A stretch of 64,000 nucleotides of DNA from Coptis chinensis (GCA_015680905.1 CM027378.1:88317501-88381500), one strand, 5' to 3'; counted from the first letter of the stretch, positions 33,851 through 46,829 are shown. Notes: generated by a model from the letters alone, not told the origin. Translations and numbers: made by a program.

Positions 33851-33879
33851 CCTGTTTTAGGGTTTTAGGGACACTAGCA

Positions 33880-34552
33880 AGAAAAGTGCAACTTAGACCA
33901 GATCCTTTTATTATTATATTCCTAAGTATTCCACCTCCTAGAATTCATGGCTAGAAACTATATGAGTACAGAACAGGGAGGAAAATCATGAAATAGAATT
34001 ATTAAAAAAAAACAAAGTTATGGTGATGATGCAAAGCATTTACTAGATCGTTTTAAGCTGGTTAACAGACACCAACGAAATTAACAGAGAGGTTCTGAGT
34101 AAACATTCTTTCTCTCCTTGAAGTTTGATTAGACCCACTGCAAATAGAGGTAGGTCCTGGACAATTGTTTGCTTGAAAGAAGATATGTTTGCACACAATA
34201 AATGCTTTTGATTCTTTACACCTGATTCAAATCAGATTGGGTTGTGATTGGATCGGTTTTGGATGCTATCTTTGAGTTCATACAAACACTTTACTACTTT
34301 AGTACCTTTGTAGGACCTGGAACCACACTTGCCTAATATTTATCCAGTCTATTGACTGCCATATTATATATGCTGCAATTATTGCAGAATCATTATAAGC
34401 AGTACTTGGGGCTGCCTTTCCCGTTAGATTCTTATCAAACCTTAGAGCGAACTGAATGTTACTGGGCTCATAACTCTAGAAACTTTTGAAAAATTATGAA
34501 CCACTTCAGTGGTTATGACGAAATTCTCTAATGGATTTTACTTATATCACAG
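33880..34552. other. Possible intron or flank before the helicase exons
   Basis: No coding region recognised. If the helicase copy was once complete, upstream exons are missing here. The minus-strand LINE sits immediately left. Confidence 0.3.
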
Positions 34553-34959
34553 GTTATATTAGCTACTAACATAGCAGAGTCTTCAGTAACAATACCTGGA
34601 GTAGCGTTTGTTATTGATTCATGTCGATCTTTACAAGTCTATTCGGACAGTATCAGAAAAAATGAATTAGCTAAACTTGCATGGGTATCTAAGTCTCAGG
34701 TACCCAAAAGAACTTATTATTCGGTTGAGATTTGCTTGGAAGACCTGCAGATTAATCAATTTCTAGGATTTGATGTAGGCTGAGCAACGTAAAGGAAGGA
34801 CAGGGTGGACTTGTGATGGTCATATCTACCGATTGGTTTCTCGATCTTTTTTCAACAAATTAAATGACCATGATCCACCATCTATATTGAGATTATCCTT
34901 GAGGCAGCAGGTTCTTATGATTTGTTGTGCTTAATCAAAAGCCATTAATGATCCCAAAG
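34553..34959 (+). pseudogene. DEAH-box RNA helicase, two exons (helicase C region)
   Basis: Exon 1, 34553-34699, follows a cacag acceptor and ends at a GT donor. It reads VILATNIAESSVTIPGVAFV (motif V) then IDSCRSLQVYSDSIRKNELA. Exon 2, 34779-34959, starts AEQRKGRTGRTCDGHIYRL (motif VI, arginine finger) and ends INDPK before gtatat. Families of this type unwind RNA in the nucleus or cytosol; the text best matches plant DExH8-like helicases. A nonsense TAA at 34932-34934 and the absence of motifs I-IV and of later exons make it a fragment. Splice sites are intact. Confidence 0.75.
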
Positions 34960-35868
34960 GTATATGGCACTAAGTTTTGGTTAGAGTATGGAACATTGAA
35001 CTGCAAGTAGAGTCAACCAAACAATGTCTTCTTTCAAACTGAATGTTGTTATTTGTAAGTTGTAACAATGGTCGTCAGAATCTTCATTGCTACGTTCTAA
35101 GCTATGTATCTGTTATTTCATCCTTCCCATAGTCGACGCGCGTGCTGTTACAATTATACAGAGCAATAATTTTGAAATATGCTTACAAGCACAAGTTCTG
35201 AAATGCAAATTAGATTGACTTCTACCAATGCCTGAATTGCGTATACATGTTTAAGAGAATTAGAGTTTGAAGGTAAAATAGCATCTCTTACTCCAGGGGT
35301 ACTTCTAAATCTTCTCCAGAGCATAAACTCAGTAGCAAGAGACTGTATGGTTTTGATATTTACTCTGTTTTTCCTTAATACTTTGCTGCATAATGTGGCT
35401 ATGTTTGGACGAGGTTCTGTTTGTGGATTGCCTTTGTTTCGAGATAGGTTTTGGTGCTTAAGTGGGGAGTTTTTTTAACATTCAAGTATGCAAGGTTTTC
35501 GACTTTTGTTGTGATTATAGCTTCATAACTGTTTTGGGTGTGTAACCAGGGACTTTGATAAGTAAAGGATGTGGGTTTTATTGTTTGTGATATGTTTTGT
35601 TCTCGTGCTTCACTGGGATTAGTTGTCTCAATCAGGGTGAAAAACTTAGCATCTTATTTTTTTCATTTTTATCTTCTGTAAAAGCCCTCTTATAAAGTAT
35701 ATATGTTTGAATGCTTGAATTTCGAATGACCGGTTGACGACTCCTACTAATCCATTAAATTACTTTTTCCAAGACAAGCTGAATGAAAGAGGGACTGGAC
35801 CAGAGTTGTTGTTCCTCGATGCAGTCTCTTATAGATTCATACTATAATGAGTTATCCGTTCCGTTAAA
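34960..35868. other. Intergenic, nothing certain
   Basis: A short frame at about 35274-35365 (SLTPGVLLNLLQSINSVARD) is open but has no recognised family or splice support. Confidence 0.25.
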
Positions 35869-36222
35869 CTTTTTATCATCTCTCCATCTTCCCACAAGTT
35901 CAGGGGCTAAAAAATGTCAATGTTTGACGCGGTTCAAAATTCCAATGAGTTGAGTGATATTATGGTTTCTTTAATTGGTTTGTACTGTTTTTACTTCTAC
36001 CGTCGGATTAGTTATAACTCTTTTGAGCAAATAACCCTTGGAAATGAGATATACCCAACGACATTGGACAAAACTTACGTCTTTGTGAGTTATGGTTTTC
36101 GATCAATTTTCAATTAGACTTTTCGTACACCTTTTTATCATCTCTCCATCATCCCAGAAGGTCGGGGGCTCAAAATGTTAATGTTTGACTTGATTCAAAA
36201 TTCCTTTGAGTTGAGTCAATTG
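35869..36222 (+). repeat. Two diverged 90-bp direct repeats 262 bp apart
   Basis: ctttttatcatctctccatc and the following 70 bp at 35869-35960 recur at 36131-36222 with roughly one difference per five to six bases; both end in gagttgagt. Confidence 0.75.
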
Positions 36223-37687
36223 TGTTAGCTAATAATGATTAGGTTGGTTTCTCCCACAATATGTTCTACATGAACTCTTAAAGTTATTGTGCTTACCAAC
36301 GTTGTGGCTCAACTTTTTATTTACATGATGTATTAAGTCATTCACTTTTATACCTTTTATGCAACAGATTTGAAGGAAACTCTTTTGAAGGTTAAAAACT
36401 ATCAAGGCTTTCAAATTTGACATTATTGAATGATCTGTAAGTGGTCAAATGTTTCTGAATTTTAGTAGGTTCTTATGTAGTATTTGATGCTTAGTTTGGC
36501 CTTTGATGGCATAACCCCTCAAAAAACACAAGAAAGGTGCTAGAATAGGTTCTTACATAGTATTTAAATCATATTATGTGATTTATACGTCGCATGTTAT
36601 ATTAGTGTTTTACACAACTATGTAAATGAGGATGCTCAAGGGCTAATCCATGTAAGATTTTTAATCTTTAATAATGGGTTTGGCCTTCCTTAACCCAATA
36701 ACTTTCTTAAAAAAAAATTGAGTAATGGCCATGTTAGAAATCATGGTTCAAATAATGACTAACATGAGTAACACGTGAATGATTTATACTTGAACTTTTG
36801 CTTTTTGTCTAGCTTGGCAGCCCTTGATGGTGCTAGCCTTATTTAATTAGCAAAGAGAAGTTGACCCAAGGCCAACGGTTGAAGTTGATCTATGGGAGTA
36901 TGTCACAATAATTCAAGTACAAGACAAAAAGTCCATACACAAGACAATGATCCAAGAACCCTTGACAAGGTTATGTATTCTTAGCTCATTTTTTGGTCTG
37001 ATCTTGCTATTCATCCGATTAAGTATGCATTGTGTTAACCTTACGAAGGTACATCCGTTACATAGTGTCTTGATCTGTTTTTCTTTTGTATATGTTGTTG
37101 TTATTTGCGAACTGTGTAATGCCATTAACTTCAGAACCATTTGGTGTCTAACATTGTGTCTCTACAATATTATTATATTGATATCAATATATCAAATTAT
37201 CAATGTTTGCCTTTCCGCTTCAGTGCTTTCTTCCCTGAATACCTAAGCTTTGACACTTCAATTTTTTATTCGTTAAGGCAATTGTTCCAAACCATCTCTC
37301 CACCCAGTCTCCCAATAGGCCTTTTCTTTGTTACCCTATTTTTTTATTTTTTTTAAATGTCTTACAAATAAGTGCATCCAATCTCTATAAGGTATGCGTG
37401 CTGATTTTGTTCATATTTTATATCAGTATGCTTAATTAGAGCTGGTGTTAATTTATCTCTCATTGAACTTTTATATCCTTTTCTACTTAACTTTATCATG
37501 TTCTCAACGAGTTGGGCATCTATGAACGTCTTCAGTGGTATGAAATGTTAGTAGCATAATCAGTGTGATTAAATAGTTATACAAGTTTTATGTATGAAAC
37601 TTCTAATTACTTTAGTTGTAAGCATTCAAATAAAAAAAATGTGTCTTCTTCTACAGAGCGTGTTGAATTTCCTCGCGTCCTTTGTTT
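36223..37687. other. Gene-poor DNA, nothing recognised
   Basis: Short frames only, AT-rich. No element ends supported. Confidence 0.3.
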
Positions 37688-38560
37688 ATACTGGTAAGTG
37701 ATTTGCTTCTTGACATTCTTTAAGGGTGTTTTTTTTTGTCTTAAACTTTCTATCCTTTCATAACTATATGGAAGACTAAAATGAACATAAAACTACAAGG
37801 AGTTTTGAACTTATATATGAGCTGTGATATTAATATGAGTAACAATGGAAGTGTAATGTGTATACTAATGCTGATAACAAGCAAGAGCAGTTTGAGAATT
37901 TTCCTGCTGGAGTAGCTGCACATGCTCAGATAACTGCAATGTCAAAGCAATCTGTTCTGTCTAACAATGGCGAACAAATATCCAAGGTAACATATTTTCT
38001 TGCTTGGTTTAAATGCATGCAAGACACTGTTGTGGATTAGGAGGTTGTGATCTAAGGTATCTTGGTTTCTCAAGGATACCCATGGTTCAGTTTGGTGGAT
38101 CAAGGCACTTTGATGTTGTTCAATTTTTCACGACCTTAAGGTTCATAATATAGTAAAATGTAATCTAAATCCAATTTGAATTCAACTAACGTAGGAAGTA
38201 TTATATTCTTTTTCTAAATTATGACACTGAAGAGTACACAAAGCTGAGTTCCTTCAATGGTTTTTGCTTTTGGTTGCAGTGGCAGATGGGATGATGTTTA
38301 TCTTCTGAGTTCAGTTTTAATCATTTAAGGTTCGTTGCATTAAGTCTCTCATGTAAAGTTCAGTTAAATTATGTGTTCATTACTACATTTGAGGCTTCGC
38401 TATTGGGTGTCTCTGCGGTTTTCGATTTTCTACCTCAAGTATTTGGTTTGGGATTCTGGGGATTTTTATTGAGCAACTTTATAGATACTGGTTAGTGATT
38501 TTCTTCTTGACATTCGTTAAGGGTGTATTTTTAGCAAAAACTTCCTATCCTTTTCGTTCG
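37688..38560 (+). repeat. Two diverged 75-bp direct repeats about 796 bp apart
   Basis: The segment from tactggtaagtgattt through ttctatccttt at 37688-37760 recurs at 38484-38557 (tactggttagtgattttctt). Each is preceded by a few exon-like bases, and the first has a GT donor-like context. Confidence 0.6.
37858..37986 (+). other. Exon-like unrecognised coding stretch
   Basis: The open frame NADNKQEQFENFPAGVAA followed by HAQITAMSKQSVLSNNGEQ ends at a consensus donor (tccaaggtaac). The amino acid mix is protein-like and unlike flanking DNA. No family recognised; may be one exon of a decayed gene. Confidence 0.3.
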
Positions 38561-40336
38561 AACTATGAAGAACGCAAGGATTTTTTCGACAGTGGAAGAA
38601 GAACTCGAATCCTTTTAATTATGTTTGATTTGGTTATATAGACTTAAAATTGTGAATAGGCATCGAATGCAGTGGGGAAAAAAAGGGTTTGTTTGAAGGA
38701 TTTGGAATAGTAACTATTGAATCAGTTAATGCTAATATAAGAAATGGTTTTGGTCATCTTGACTCAAAATCATATATTGAACAGGGTTTATTTTTTATTT
38801 GGGAAATGGAGTCGATGATAAAATTTGAGCTCCTTAATTGTAGCTATTGGTTTCGGTACAGCTTATACAATAACTAATATCTCAAATATACACAATTTAT
38901 GATTTTCCTTTTACTATATCATGGCCATTAGCCTATTCTGCTCATGTTGCTTCTTTTTCCATATGTACTAGAGTTTTTCCCGGGCTAGATGTAATAATGA
39001 TATTCAAATCCGTAGTTGAGGATCTATTTACTTAATATGTTCTATCAACAGTTGAACTACTTGCCAATGCACTTGCTATAGTTGCTGTAAGACCCGTTTC
39101 TTATTTATTGAAAGGTATATAAATTGTTTTTATCAGGCATTGATTTAACAATATAATGGTTTTCTTTGTGGTATACAAAGAATAGGTCTTTTCTCATCCT
39201 TTGGAGATTCAAAGCGGGATGAATTGGAATGCAGCCTCAAGCATGCACTAATGTATATAGCAAGTCCAAACTTGAGTGACGGCTATCTTTGAACGAGAGA
39301 CACCTTGTAGCAAGAGTTTAATTTAATGATGTGTCAGTATATATTTTATGTATCTCTATTGATAAAATACACCATAATTAACCTGGCCATTTAAATTACA
39401 CGAGAATTACTCACATACTTACAGCTATACAAACTTTGGGCGTTGAGATGCAAAAAGACGCGATCTATGAAAATTTCGCAGAAGACACTATGGTTAAATA
39501 TGGAGCAGCTTAACTCTCCTCTTGATAACTATGTTCACATTCTCTTCAATAAGTTTTGTGTATCGTTCATATGCAGAACACATGCATTTTACTAGTTAAT
39601 AATAATGTCAACAACTACACGCACGTATACTATGAATTAATTTATACACTGTATATCTCTACTACAAGTATAGCCTATAATGATCGTGGTCTCTTAAATT
39701 CATCCGGGACTTTTTCTGACGCATAATACCCTTGATAAATAATAAAATCAGATGCCTAGCTATTTATTGATGATGACTACTTGGTCTTTTTATGTGTTTA
39801 TAAATTTTCACTACCGATATTGTCCTTAAATAAAACAATTGTTTAACACCTTTAAATAGGGCCAATCAGTCTTTTCATGTGGCGGTATATTAAAAAACCA
39901 ATTCCACGCACGTCTTCCTATAAATGATATTTAATTAGCATAATAATTGGGTTATTTAATAATACGTTAACAAAATGAAAAGTCACGAGAGAATACGAAG
40001 CGATTCTTTTCCTACGTCTCCCATCTCTTCTGCTTCTCATATATTTTTTTTCTCATTACAATGAAACTACTACTGTCATTCTTTTAATTTTGGGTTTCTC
40101 CCGTAAGACCAAAGACCAAAGGAAAAAAAAAATAACCAAAAAGTTGAGTGTAAAACTATTAAAGAAGAGCTCGAAGAAGAAAGTGCCATGGAGTAAGACC
40201 ACTCTCTTTACCTCCTATCTACCTTTTCATCTTATCACGTGGTTATTCTTCAAAACTCAGATTATCATGTCAGGTACTCCAATTTTTCTTTGATTTTTCA
40301 ATTAAATTTCCCTTGATGTACTTATTTATTTTCCAG
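38561..40336. other. Upstream region of the LRR-EDR1 pseudogene
   Basis: No certain coding region. A frame at 38689-38877 is open but unrecognised. Phrases at about 39370 and 39727 (caccataattaac, aatacccttgataaa) match 28551 and 28611 in the same order, suggesting a shared old repeat or duplicated flank. CT-rich stretches at 40010-40055 resemble a 5' leader. The ORF at 40090-40293 is Lys-rich and not convincing. Confidence 0.3.
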
Positions 40337-43098
40337 ATACATTCCTCCAGAAATTGCTTTTCTCGATAAGTTGGTGGATTTGGATCTTTCATTTAATAAA
40401 CTAAAGCGTTTTCCTACTGAGATTACCTTTTTGGATGCTCTCAAATCGCTGAAAGTTGCCAATACTAAGTTGGAGGAACTACCTAGAGGTTTATCAAGTC
40501 TAAGGAGTCTGGAAAATTTGGACCTTTCAAATAATAGACTAACATCACTGGGGCCTGTCAATCTCGTGTCTATGCAGACGCTGGAGAAATTGAACTTACA
40601 GGTAGAACACTTACATTTTCCATGCTTCAGTATCGAAGTGGTTTATCATTTCTATGTTGAAGTTTACCTTGAGTTTGCAGTTTATGACAACTTATTTTAT
40701 TTTATTATATTATATTTTTCTTTAGTATTAACGAGCATTACAGTTTCTATCTGTGACAACTGATGACAAGGGATTGCACACTTCACACATTTTATCAGTA
40801 ATCCATTCTTCTCATGCTTGATTTAGTGTTGTGATTATGCAACGGAATAATTAAGGAGGCTACAAACCCTATGCATAATAAACCACCTCCTTAAACCTAA
40901 GAAACTAGATGCCCTAAACCACCCAAACTGTGCTTCATTATACGGGCCAACATGGCTAATGAAAATAAGTCGAGAAAACTCCTACTAAGGACACCTATTA
41001 CATTATATAGCTTTACCTTCGTTCTCTGGTATCTGTTGCAATGCCGGTATATCTTTTTGTTGAGAGGTCAAAATGTAGATATTCAGTATTTACATCTTCA
41101 TTTTTGTAGATTAATTGTCCTTACTTTACTATTAAAATAATTTGAGATGTTCTGATCCTAATATTGCCCATCATCTTCATCACTATAGTACAATAAGCTT
41201 ATCGACTGTTGTCAAATTCCTTCATGGATATGTTGCAATTTGGAAGGGAATGGCAAAGACACATCTAATGATGAATTCATCAGCTTTTCGATAGACGTTG
41301 ATATAGAAGAATGTGATATGCTCATTCAGAAGTTTGACGCAGTCCGTTCTTGCGAAGGTCAGATCCCTTGGAGCTTTCTAACGATATAATGTTGGATGTT
41401 GGTTTTCCTTTGAGATTATTTTGGCCAATGTTGGTATCTTTTTTTCTGATAAAATGTTATATGACTAAATTCAGGATCTCCTGGTGTCTCATCCAGTCTT
41501 TCATCCGATACCTCATCAACTAGATGTTCTGCAACAAGGGGGATTGGAAAGGGGTGGAGGCGGCGTGATTATTTGCAGCAGAGATATCGTCAAGACCGTT
41601 TGAATATCATTAGGAACCGAAGAAGTGAGGATCACCAACATATGAATATGGATTCAAAATGCAAAAAGTGCAAGCCACTTGATGTTTCCTTTGAATCTCT
41701 AAGTGAGTTGGGTTCAGTTGAAGATGGTGAATCAAGCAGTGTAAAAGATTTCAATGACAATGACAAATATGAGCATGCTTTTGAGAATGATCCACAGATT
41801 TTGATTAATAATGATGAAGATGAAAAACTTTTTTTTGATTTTGTTGGTCCTGATAAAGGGTGTGATAATGAATGTGATGGTGAAGATGAGACATCCCCAA
41901 GAAGTTCTTTAAGTAAGAGTGATGAGCAAAATGGGGACTCCTCTAATAATGCATCTAAAAGTACTCCAAAGACAGAGGCAATTTGACGATGATCTTGAAA
42001 ATCCCAAACCAAGCAAATCCCATAAGCCATTCGACTGTCACTCATATTTATCAAACAAGTACAACACCGAGTCATTCTGTAGCATTAGTGATTGTCTACC
42101 GGATGGATTCTATGATGCTGGACGGGATCGTCCTTTTATGCCTTTACAAAGTTATGAGCAGAGTCTCTGCCTTGACTCGCGTGATGTAATCCTTGTAGAC
42201 AGGTTAGTATTGTATTCCATTTTAAAGTATTTGTAAGCATTAAAATAAGAGATAAAGAGTTATGATTGTCTGCGGTATAACAGTTGTAGCCATTTTATAG
42301 TGGTCATTAAATATGCTAAGGAGCTTGTGCCATATGGACATAGGTAATTTGGTTTTTTTTTCAGGGAAATGGATGCTGAGTTAAATGTGGTTGCATCTTC
42401 TGCTAAAGCGTTGGTGTCCTGTTTGAACCAGCGAAGTCTTTTAGACAAACATGGGGAAGAGTTGGCTGATGATGACTTGTAGAGGGTCTCTTTTCTTGCC
42501 CTATTTATTTCAAATTAGTTTGGAGGCAGTGACAGAAGTAATCTAATTGTGAAGACATGAAAAGCTCTTGGTCTAGTTCAAATTATCATAAGCCTTTTGT
42601 GTGTACTTGCCGAACTAGAAATGGTGTTAATGGGTCATCCTCTTAGCAGAATTTGAGCATGGGTGAGAGTTTCAACTTCATCGATTTGTGTGAGAAATCT
42701 TTGTGTATTATCAAACAAGCGCAGAATTCTAATATTGTACCTATTGGGACTTTGCGATGGGGTGTATGTAGGCACAGAGCAATGCTTATGAAGGTAATTC
42801 TTCTACTGAGCGTTTATCTAACTGTGAACTCATTTAGTTATGTTATTTAAGTTCCATGGGATGTTGTTTATACTCAATTTAAGCTGTATATGCTGACCAC
42901 TTTTCATAATTTGTAGTATTTATGTGATAGGATGGTTCCTCCAATTCCTTGCAAGCTTGTGAGGAGATATCTGGATTTCTTACCCCATGCGTGGAACATT
43001 ATACCGGTCCGGAGAAATGACTCATGGGTACGCATGGTTGTTAATGCATGTTATCCAACTGATATAAGAGAAGAAACAGAGACAGAGTATTTTTGCAG
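40337..43098 (+). pseudogene. LRR/EDR1-domain protein kinase pseudogene, kinase domain missing
   Basis: Five exons with readable GT/AG sites: 40337-40601, 41189-41357, 41475-42202, 42365-42793 and 42917-43098. Exon 1 encodes leucine-rich repeats (LVDLDLSFNKLKRFPTEI, LENLDLSNNRLTSLG). Exon 2 gives IPSWICCNLEGNG; exon 3 is acidic and Ser-rich and ends SLPDGFYDAGRDRPF-like (here CLPDGFYDAGRDRPFMPL). Exons 4-5 are the EDR1 domain (GTLRWGVCRHRAMLMK, PCKLVRRYLDFLPHAWN, DIREETETEYFCR). This order is that of the plant LRR-Raf-like kinases typified by Arabidopsis At1g04210. Breaks: frameshift near 41985, TAG at 42480 and more stops in exon 4. The N-terminal LRRs and the whole kinase domain are absent. 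Confidence 0.8.
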
Positions 43099-44884
43099 GT
43101 CAATCCTTTATTCCATTTCTTTTTATTCTCTATGCTACCTGTTACTACAGGTGCACATTATCTATAGTATTTGTAAAGAGGCGTGGGGGAGCTAGCCGGA
43201 TAAGCCGTGCCAAATTATGTCAGCACCTCATTTTTCCTTTCCTTTTTTTCCTCCTAAAAAGGACCCCACTAATCTAACTATCCGTGTCACTCACAAGAAT
43301 ACTAAGTTTCTGATCCTATAATTCTATGTTCATCTTTCTCTTTATAAAAACCAATGACATTAAATATGGAATCGATGTCTCTAGCAAGCCGATTGCTTTG
43401 CTGTATGAGTTTTGATTATCAAAAAGAAAATATTAAATTTCCATTTTTTTATTTCGGGTTTTATTTCACCCAAGAAACCGTGTTTAAGGAGCCGTGTAAT
43501 TGCTTTTAATTTCATGAGTTTTAATTTCAGGTCTTTTCAGCAATGATGCTGTACCGTGATAAAGGAGCTTTTGTCTATCGCTTTCATAGTTGATTCCGTG
43601 TGGTCAATCAATGAGTCTTTGTGTTCAATGTAATTGGGCGTCGCGTTATAGTTTTGGGATGTGCAATTTTTTCCTTGCTGTTCAGTCCTTTTTCTTCATG
43701 GGAGACACTCAAAATGCCCCAAAAAGCTTAACAGTCTATTTCTTGATTCAGTGGCACAATTGATTGTGATCAATTTACTCATTTTAAACATTTTAGTCGG
43801 TTCCTACTTCATAGGGCAGTCTCCTCTGTGATCACTTAGACTCATCAATGTATTTTTGCTTTTTTTTTCTTGATGTTTGATTTGTGGAAACCGGGACGAT
43901 TCGGTTGGCAGAGGTATTTTTTTTGTGTGTTTCATCCTCGAGCCATTCGTTTCCCGTAGAGATCTTCTTTTTGTTTTGTGTAGTAATGTGATATTTATTT
44001 TGATGCCTGGTATTGCACTAATTTTCAAACTTGTGTTTTAATCATACGTCGTACATTTCCTTTATATATACTTATTAATTCTTGGTTCCGTTCCCTTAAC
44101 ATTTTTAGGCATAACTGGAGCAGCTAGAAGAGAGTCAATTTTTGTATAGTAAAGAGTCAATAATTCTTGGTTCTTTTCCAAACAGGTTCTTTTTACATTC
44201 TTTCTTTTTACAGTTTTTGCATAGCAGAGAGTCAATTTAGTCTGTCACCAGTGTAAGCAGTAAGCACTCGCTTCGGATTTGCAGTTGAGGTTGTTAGCAG
44301 TAAGTCATATTGATAATTAAGGACCATCTTGCAGCGTATTTAAGTTTTAAAAGCACTGGATTTGCAGTATTTATAAAATTATAAAACCATTTTACTTGGT
44401 AAATAGTTTCTCTTAGTCATCAACTGATTCTAATTGCCCAGTAAGGTACAAGATAATAAATAGAATACCTTTTAGTGGCAAACAAACGCTGTCTAAGATA
44501 GCCATTGCCATGCTTAGCAGTAGCACTATGCAATTAGTATGCCGATTATAAACACCTTACTTTTGACAATCAGAACTTAGCTTCCTGCAATACTACATGA
44601 GGGGTTATTTCTGGATTTATAAGTCTAGATTATCTCCACAACCTAACATAACCCTTTTCTGTAGCACAACTCTGACCTTGAGAAGAGGGATATACGACAA
44701 ACTCATAGGAGTGCAAATGTTTTGGACTCTTGGAACCTTTAGTTGTTTGGCTCCCTTTGATACTCCAAATCAGTGTGCAATTTCTATCAGGGAAATGGTG
44801 AAATCCCATCAATCATTGACCATATGTAGTGATTTTTTGTTTTTTGGCTATATGTAACTACTAATCCCCGTTGGAACTTAGCAG
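43099..44884. other. Non-coding; no kinase exons found
   Basis: Where the kinase exons would be expected, no kinase motif (glycine loop, HRDIK, DFD or APE) was seen in any frame I read. Small direct repeats (taattcttggttc at 44078 and 44158; agagagtcaattt at 44132 and 44224) lie at 44070-44240. Confidence 0.35.
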
Positions 44885-46099
44885 AAAAGCCTCGACAAGA
44901 AGGTTGTACCTGAGGCATTGAGAGAAACATGCAAACAAAGGTTATTAGACGCTCTAAAGCAAACCAAGCAGTGGCTCGGTGACTTAAAGTAAGCACATGT
45001 TTTATTTTTAATTACTAATATATCTTGATTTTATTATTCTAAAGACTTTCTTCTAAGCTTGCATGTAATGACCACCTTTATTTTTTTAGTAATTTGTCAA
45101 GGAAACCATTATCTCAAAATGTCATCCCAAATATTAAATATTGTAATCCTAAATATTTTGTAGTAGTGCTTTTAGAGAGGGAAGGAAAGTGCAATTTGAA
45201 GGAAAAACACATGAATATATAACATGCGTAGATCTTTGATCAGCCCAATTGCCGACTTAGAGGTCACTTTCTGGTGGTGGGAAGAATGTATATTTGTTGT
45301 ATGGCATGAAAGGGAGAGTTCGTAGCTGGGGAATTGTCACACCCCAAATTTTCAGACAATATTTAAAACAATTATATTTAATTATCTGGAAACCCAAAGT
45401 GAAACAAAACCCAAAACCCTATTATCAAACACGATATATACAAAAACTGAAATCAAAAGAAACGAAAAGGAAAAATCCTTAAATCACATTATTTAAACTA
45501 TAAAGAAACTAACCAACTCTTCAGAAAATCTTAAACCAGAAGACTCCAAGAGCAACTCCAAATCACGTGTCCTTATCCATCGTGACTCCACCATCTATGT
45601 TCCCGAGAACACACCCACGCTACCAAAACAAAGCAATACATGGGTCAAAGAAAATGGAATTTCTTTGGTATGAGTAGACTAACCACATATAATCATTTTC
45701 AGTCTTTAATTATCCAACTATCACTTTAAATATATCATAACTTAATCATTCTCAGCTTGGAAGATAGGTAGTTCCGTCATTTCACCGGCATAGTTTCTTC
45801 CCAAGCAAGACTTCCATTTTATTAACTCATTATAATAACTTGTTTTAATAACTAAGTCGTTGAATTAAAACTTACCGATATCCACTGCTGTAAAAGGGTA
45901 GGACCGCGTCCCTGCACAAAATGTTATTAAGTCCTACCCTCCTGCAAAAGAAAGTTAAAACTTCTATATAACATATGTAGATATCCTATAGGTATTCAAA
46001 AGTAAGCCCAAACACACTCGCATAATCAAATCAATTTCTCTTATCAATTACTAAATTTCTTTTCTTATACACATATTTCACAACCTATGTACCTTAGGT

Positions 46100-46320
46100 C
46101 ATTCCCGCCACATTCAAGGAATACCCAACTCTACATTCCCGTACACTCAAGGAATACAACTAACCCGCAAGGCGAATACCTTAGTTCCTCTCTAGGGCAG
46201 TCCAAACAATCTAGTCATTCATGGCACATTCAATGAATACCCGGGTCATTCATGATACATTCAATGAATACCCAATTATAACGCTAACGGCCATTTATGG
46301 CACATTCAATAAATGCCCAC
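46100..46320. repeat. Minisatellite of cattcaatgaatacccg-type units
   Basis: Units of about 26-40 bp built on cacattcaaggaatacc or cacattcaatgaatacc recur at least six times at irregular spacing, for example at 46109, 46138, 46227, 46256 and 46298. Confidence 0.7.
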
Positions 46321-46749
46321 ATAGCATATGACATAATCAGTCATAACACCTTATTTCCAAACTTAAGGCGTGGAGAGATCTAAAGATGTGGGCGACACAT
46401 TAAAACATTATTATCACTTATAATTATACTAGCATTACTCATGTCAAAACAGACCACACATGCAGAGAGTCATTTTCGCGCGTTAAGGCAAATCAAGCAC
46501 TTAAATATCATTGAATGTAAACAAACTTATAATCAAACAAATAAAATTTACATAATCACACTCATATACACAATATCGTACACAAATAGTTCATTAGCCC
46601 AAATTCAAGTCCACACACACTAATTTCCAAAACATATCCACATATACTAAAGTCTATATTCATATACAACTTTTATCTCATACATATATATTTATGTAGT
46701 CTCAAAACAACAATAATTTCTAACACAATCACATAGTTATTATTACAAC

Positions 46750-46751
<2 letters not shown>

Positions 46752-46827
<76 letters not shown>
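46752..46827. repeat. (TA)n microsatellite
   Basis: An AT dinucleotide run of about 75 bp inside the unclassified insertion. Confidence 0.95.

Positions 46828-46829
<2 letters not shown>

Larger units (their letters stand above)
30308..33864 (-). mobile_element. 5'-truncated LINE with 15-bp target duplication
   Basis: The direct repeat ttagggacactagca (30293-30307 and 33865-33879) flanks the insertion. At the left the element ends in poly(T) (30308-30323), the complement of a LINE poly(A) tail preceded by a typical tail. At the right it is truncated inside ORF2 reverse transcriptase. The domain order leftward is RT C-terminus, zinc-binding zf-RVT, RNase H. About 1.4 kb of a plus-strand LINE is embedded in its 3' part. 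Confidence 0.9.

Noticed and set aside
38689..39110. Possible organelle-derived insert
   Set aside because: Open frame and text looked organelle-like at first, but I could match no chloroplast or mitochondrial gene motif.
40090..40293. Lys-rich 67-codon ORF upstream of the LRR exons
   Set aside because: Simple A-rich DNA; does not resemble the N-terminus of LRR-EDR1 kinases.
41632..42075. 147-codon minus-strand ORF, Ser/Leu-rich
   Set aside because: Antisense shadow of the acidic, Ser-rich exon 3 of the LRR-EDR1 pseudogene.
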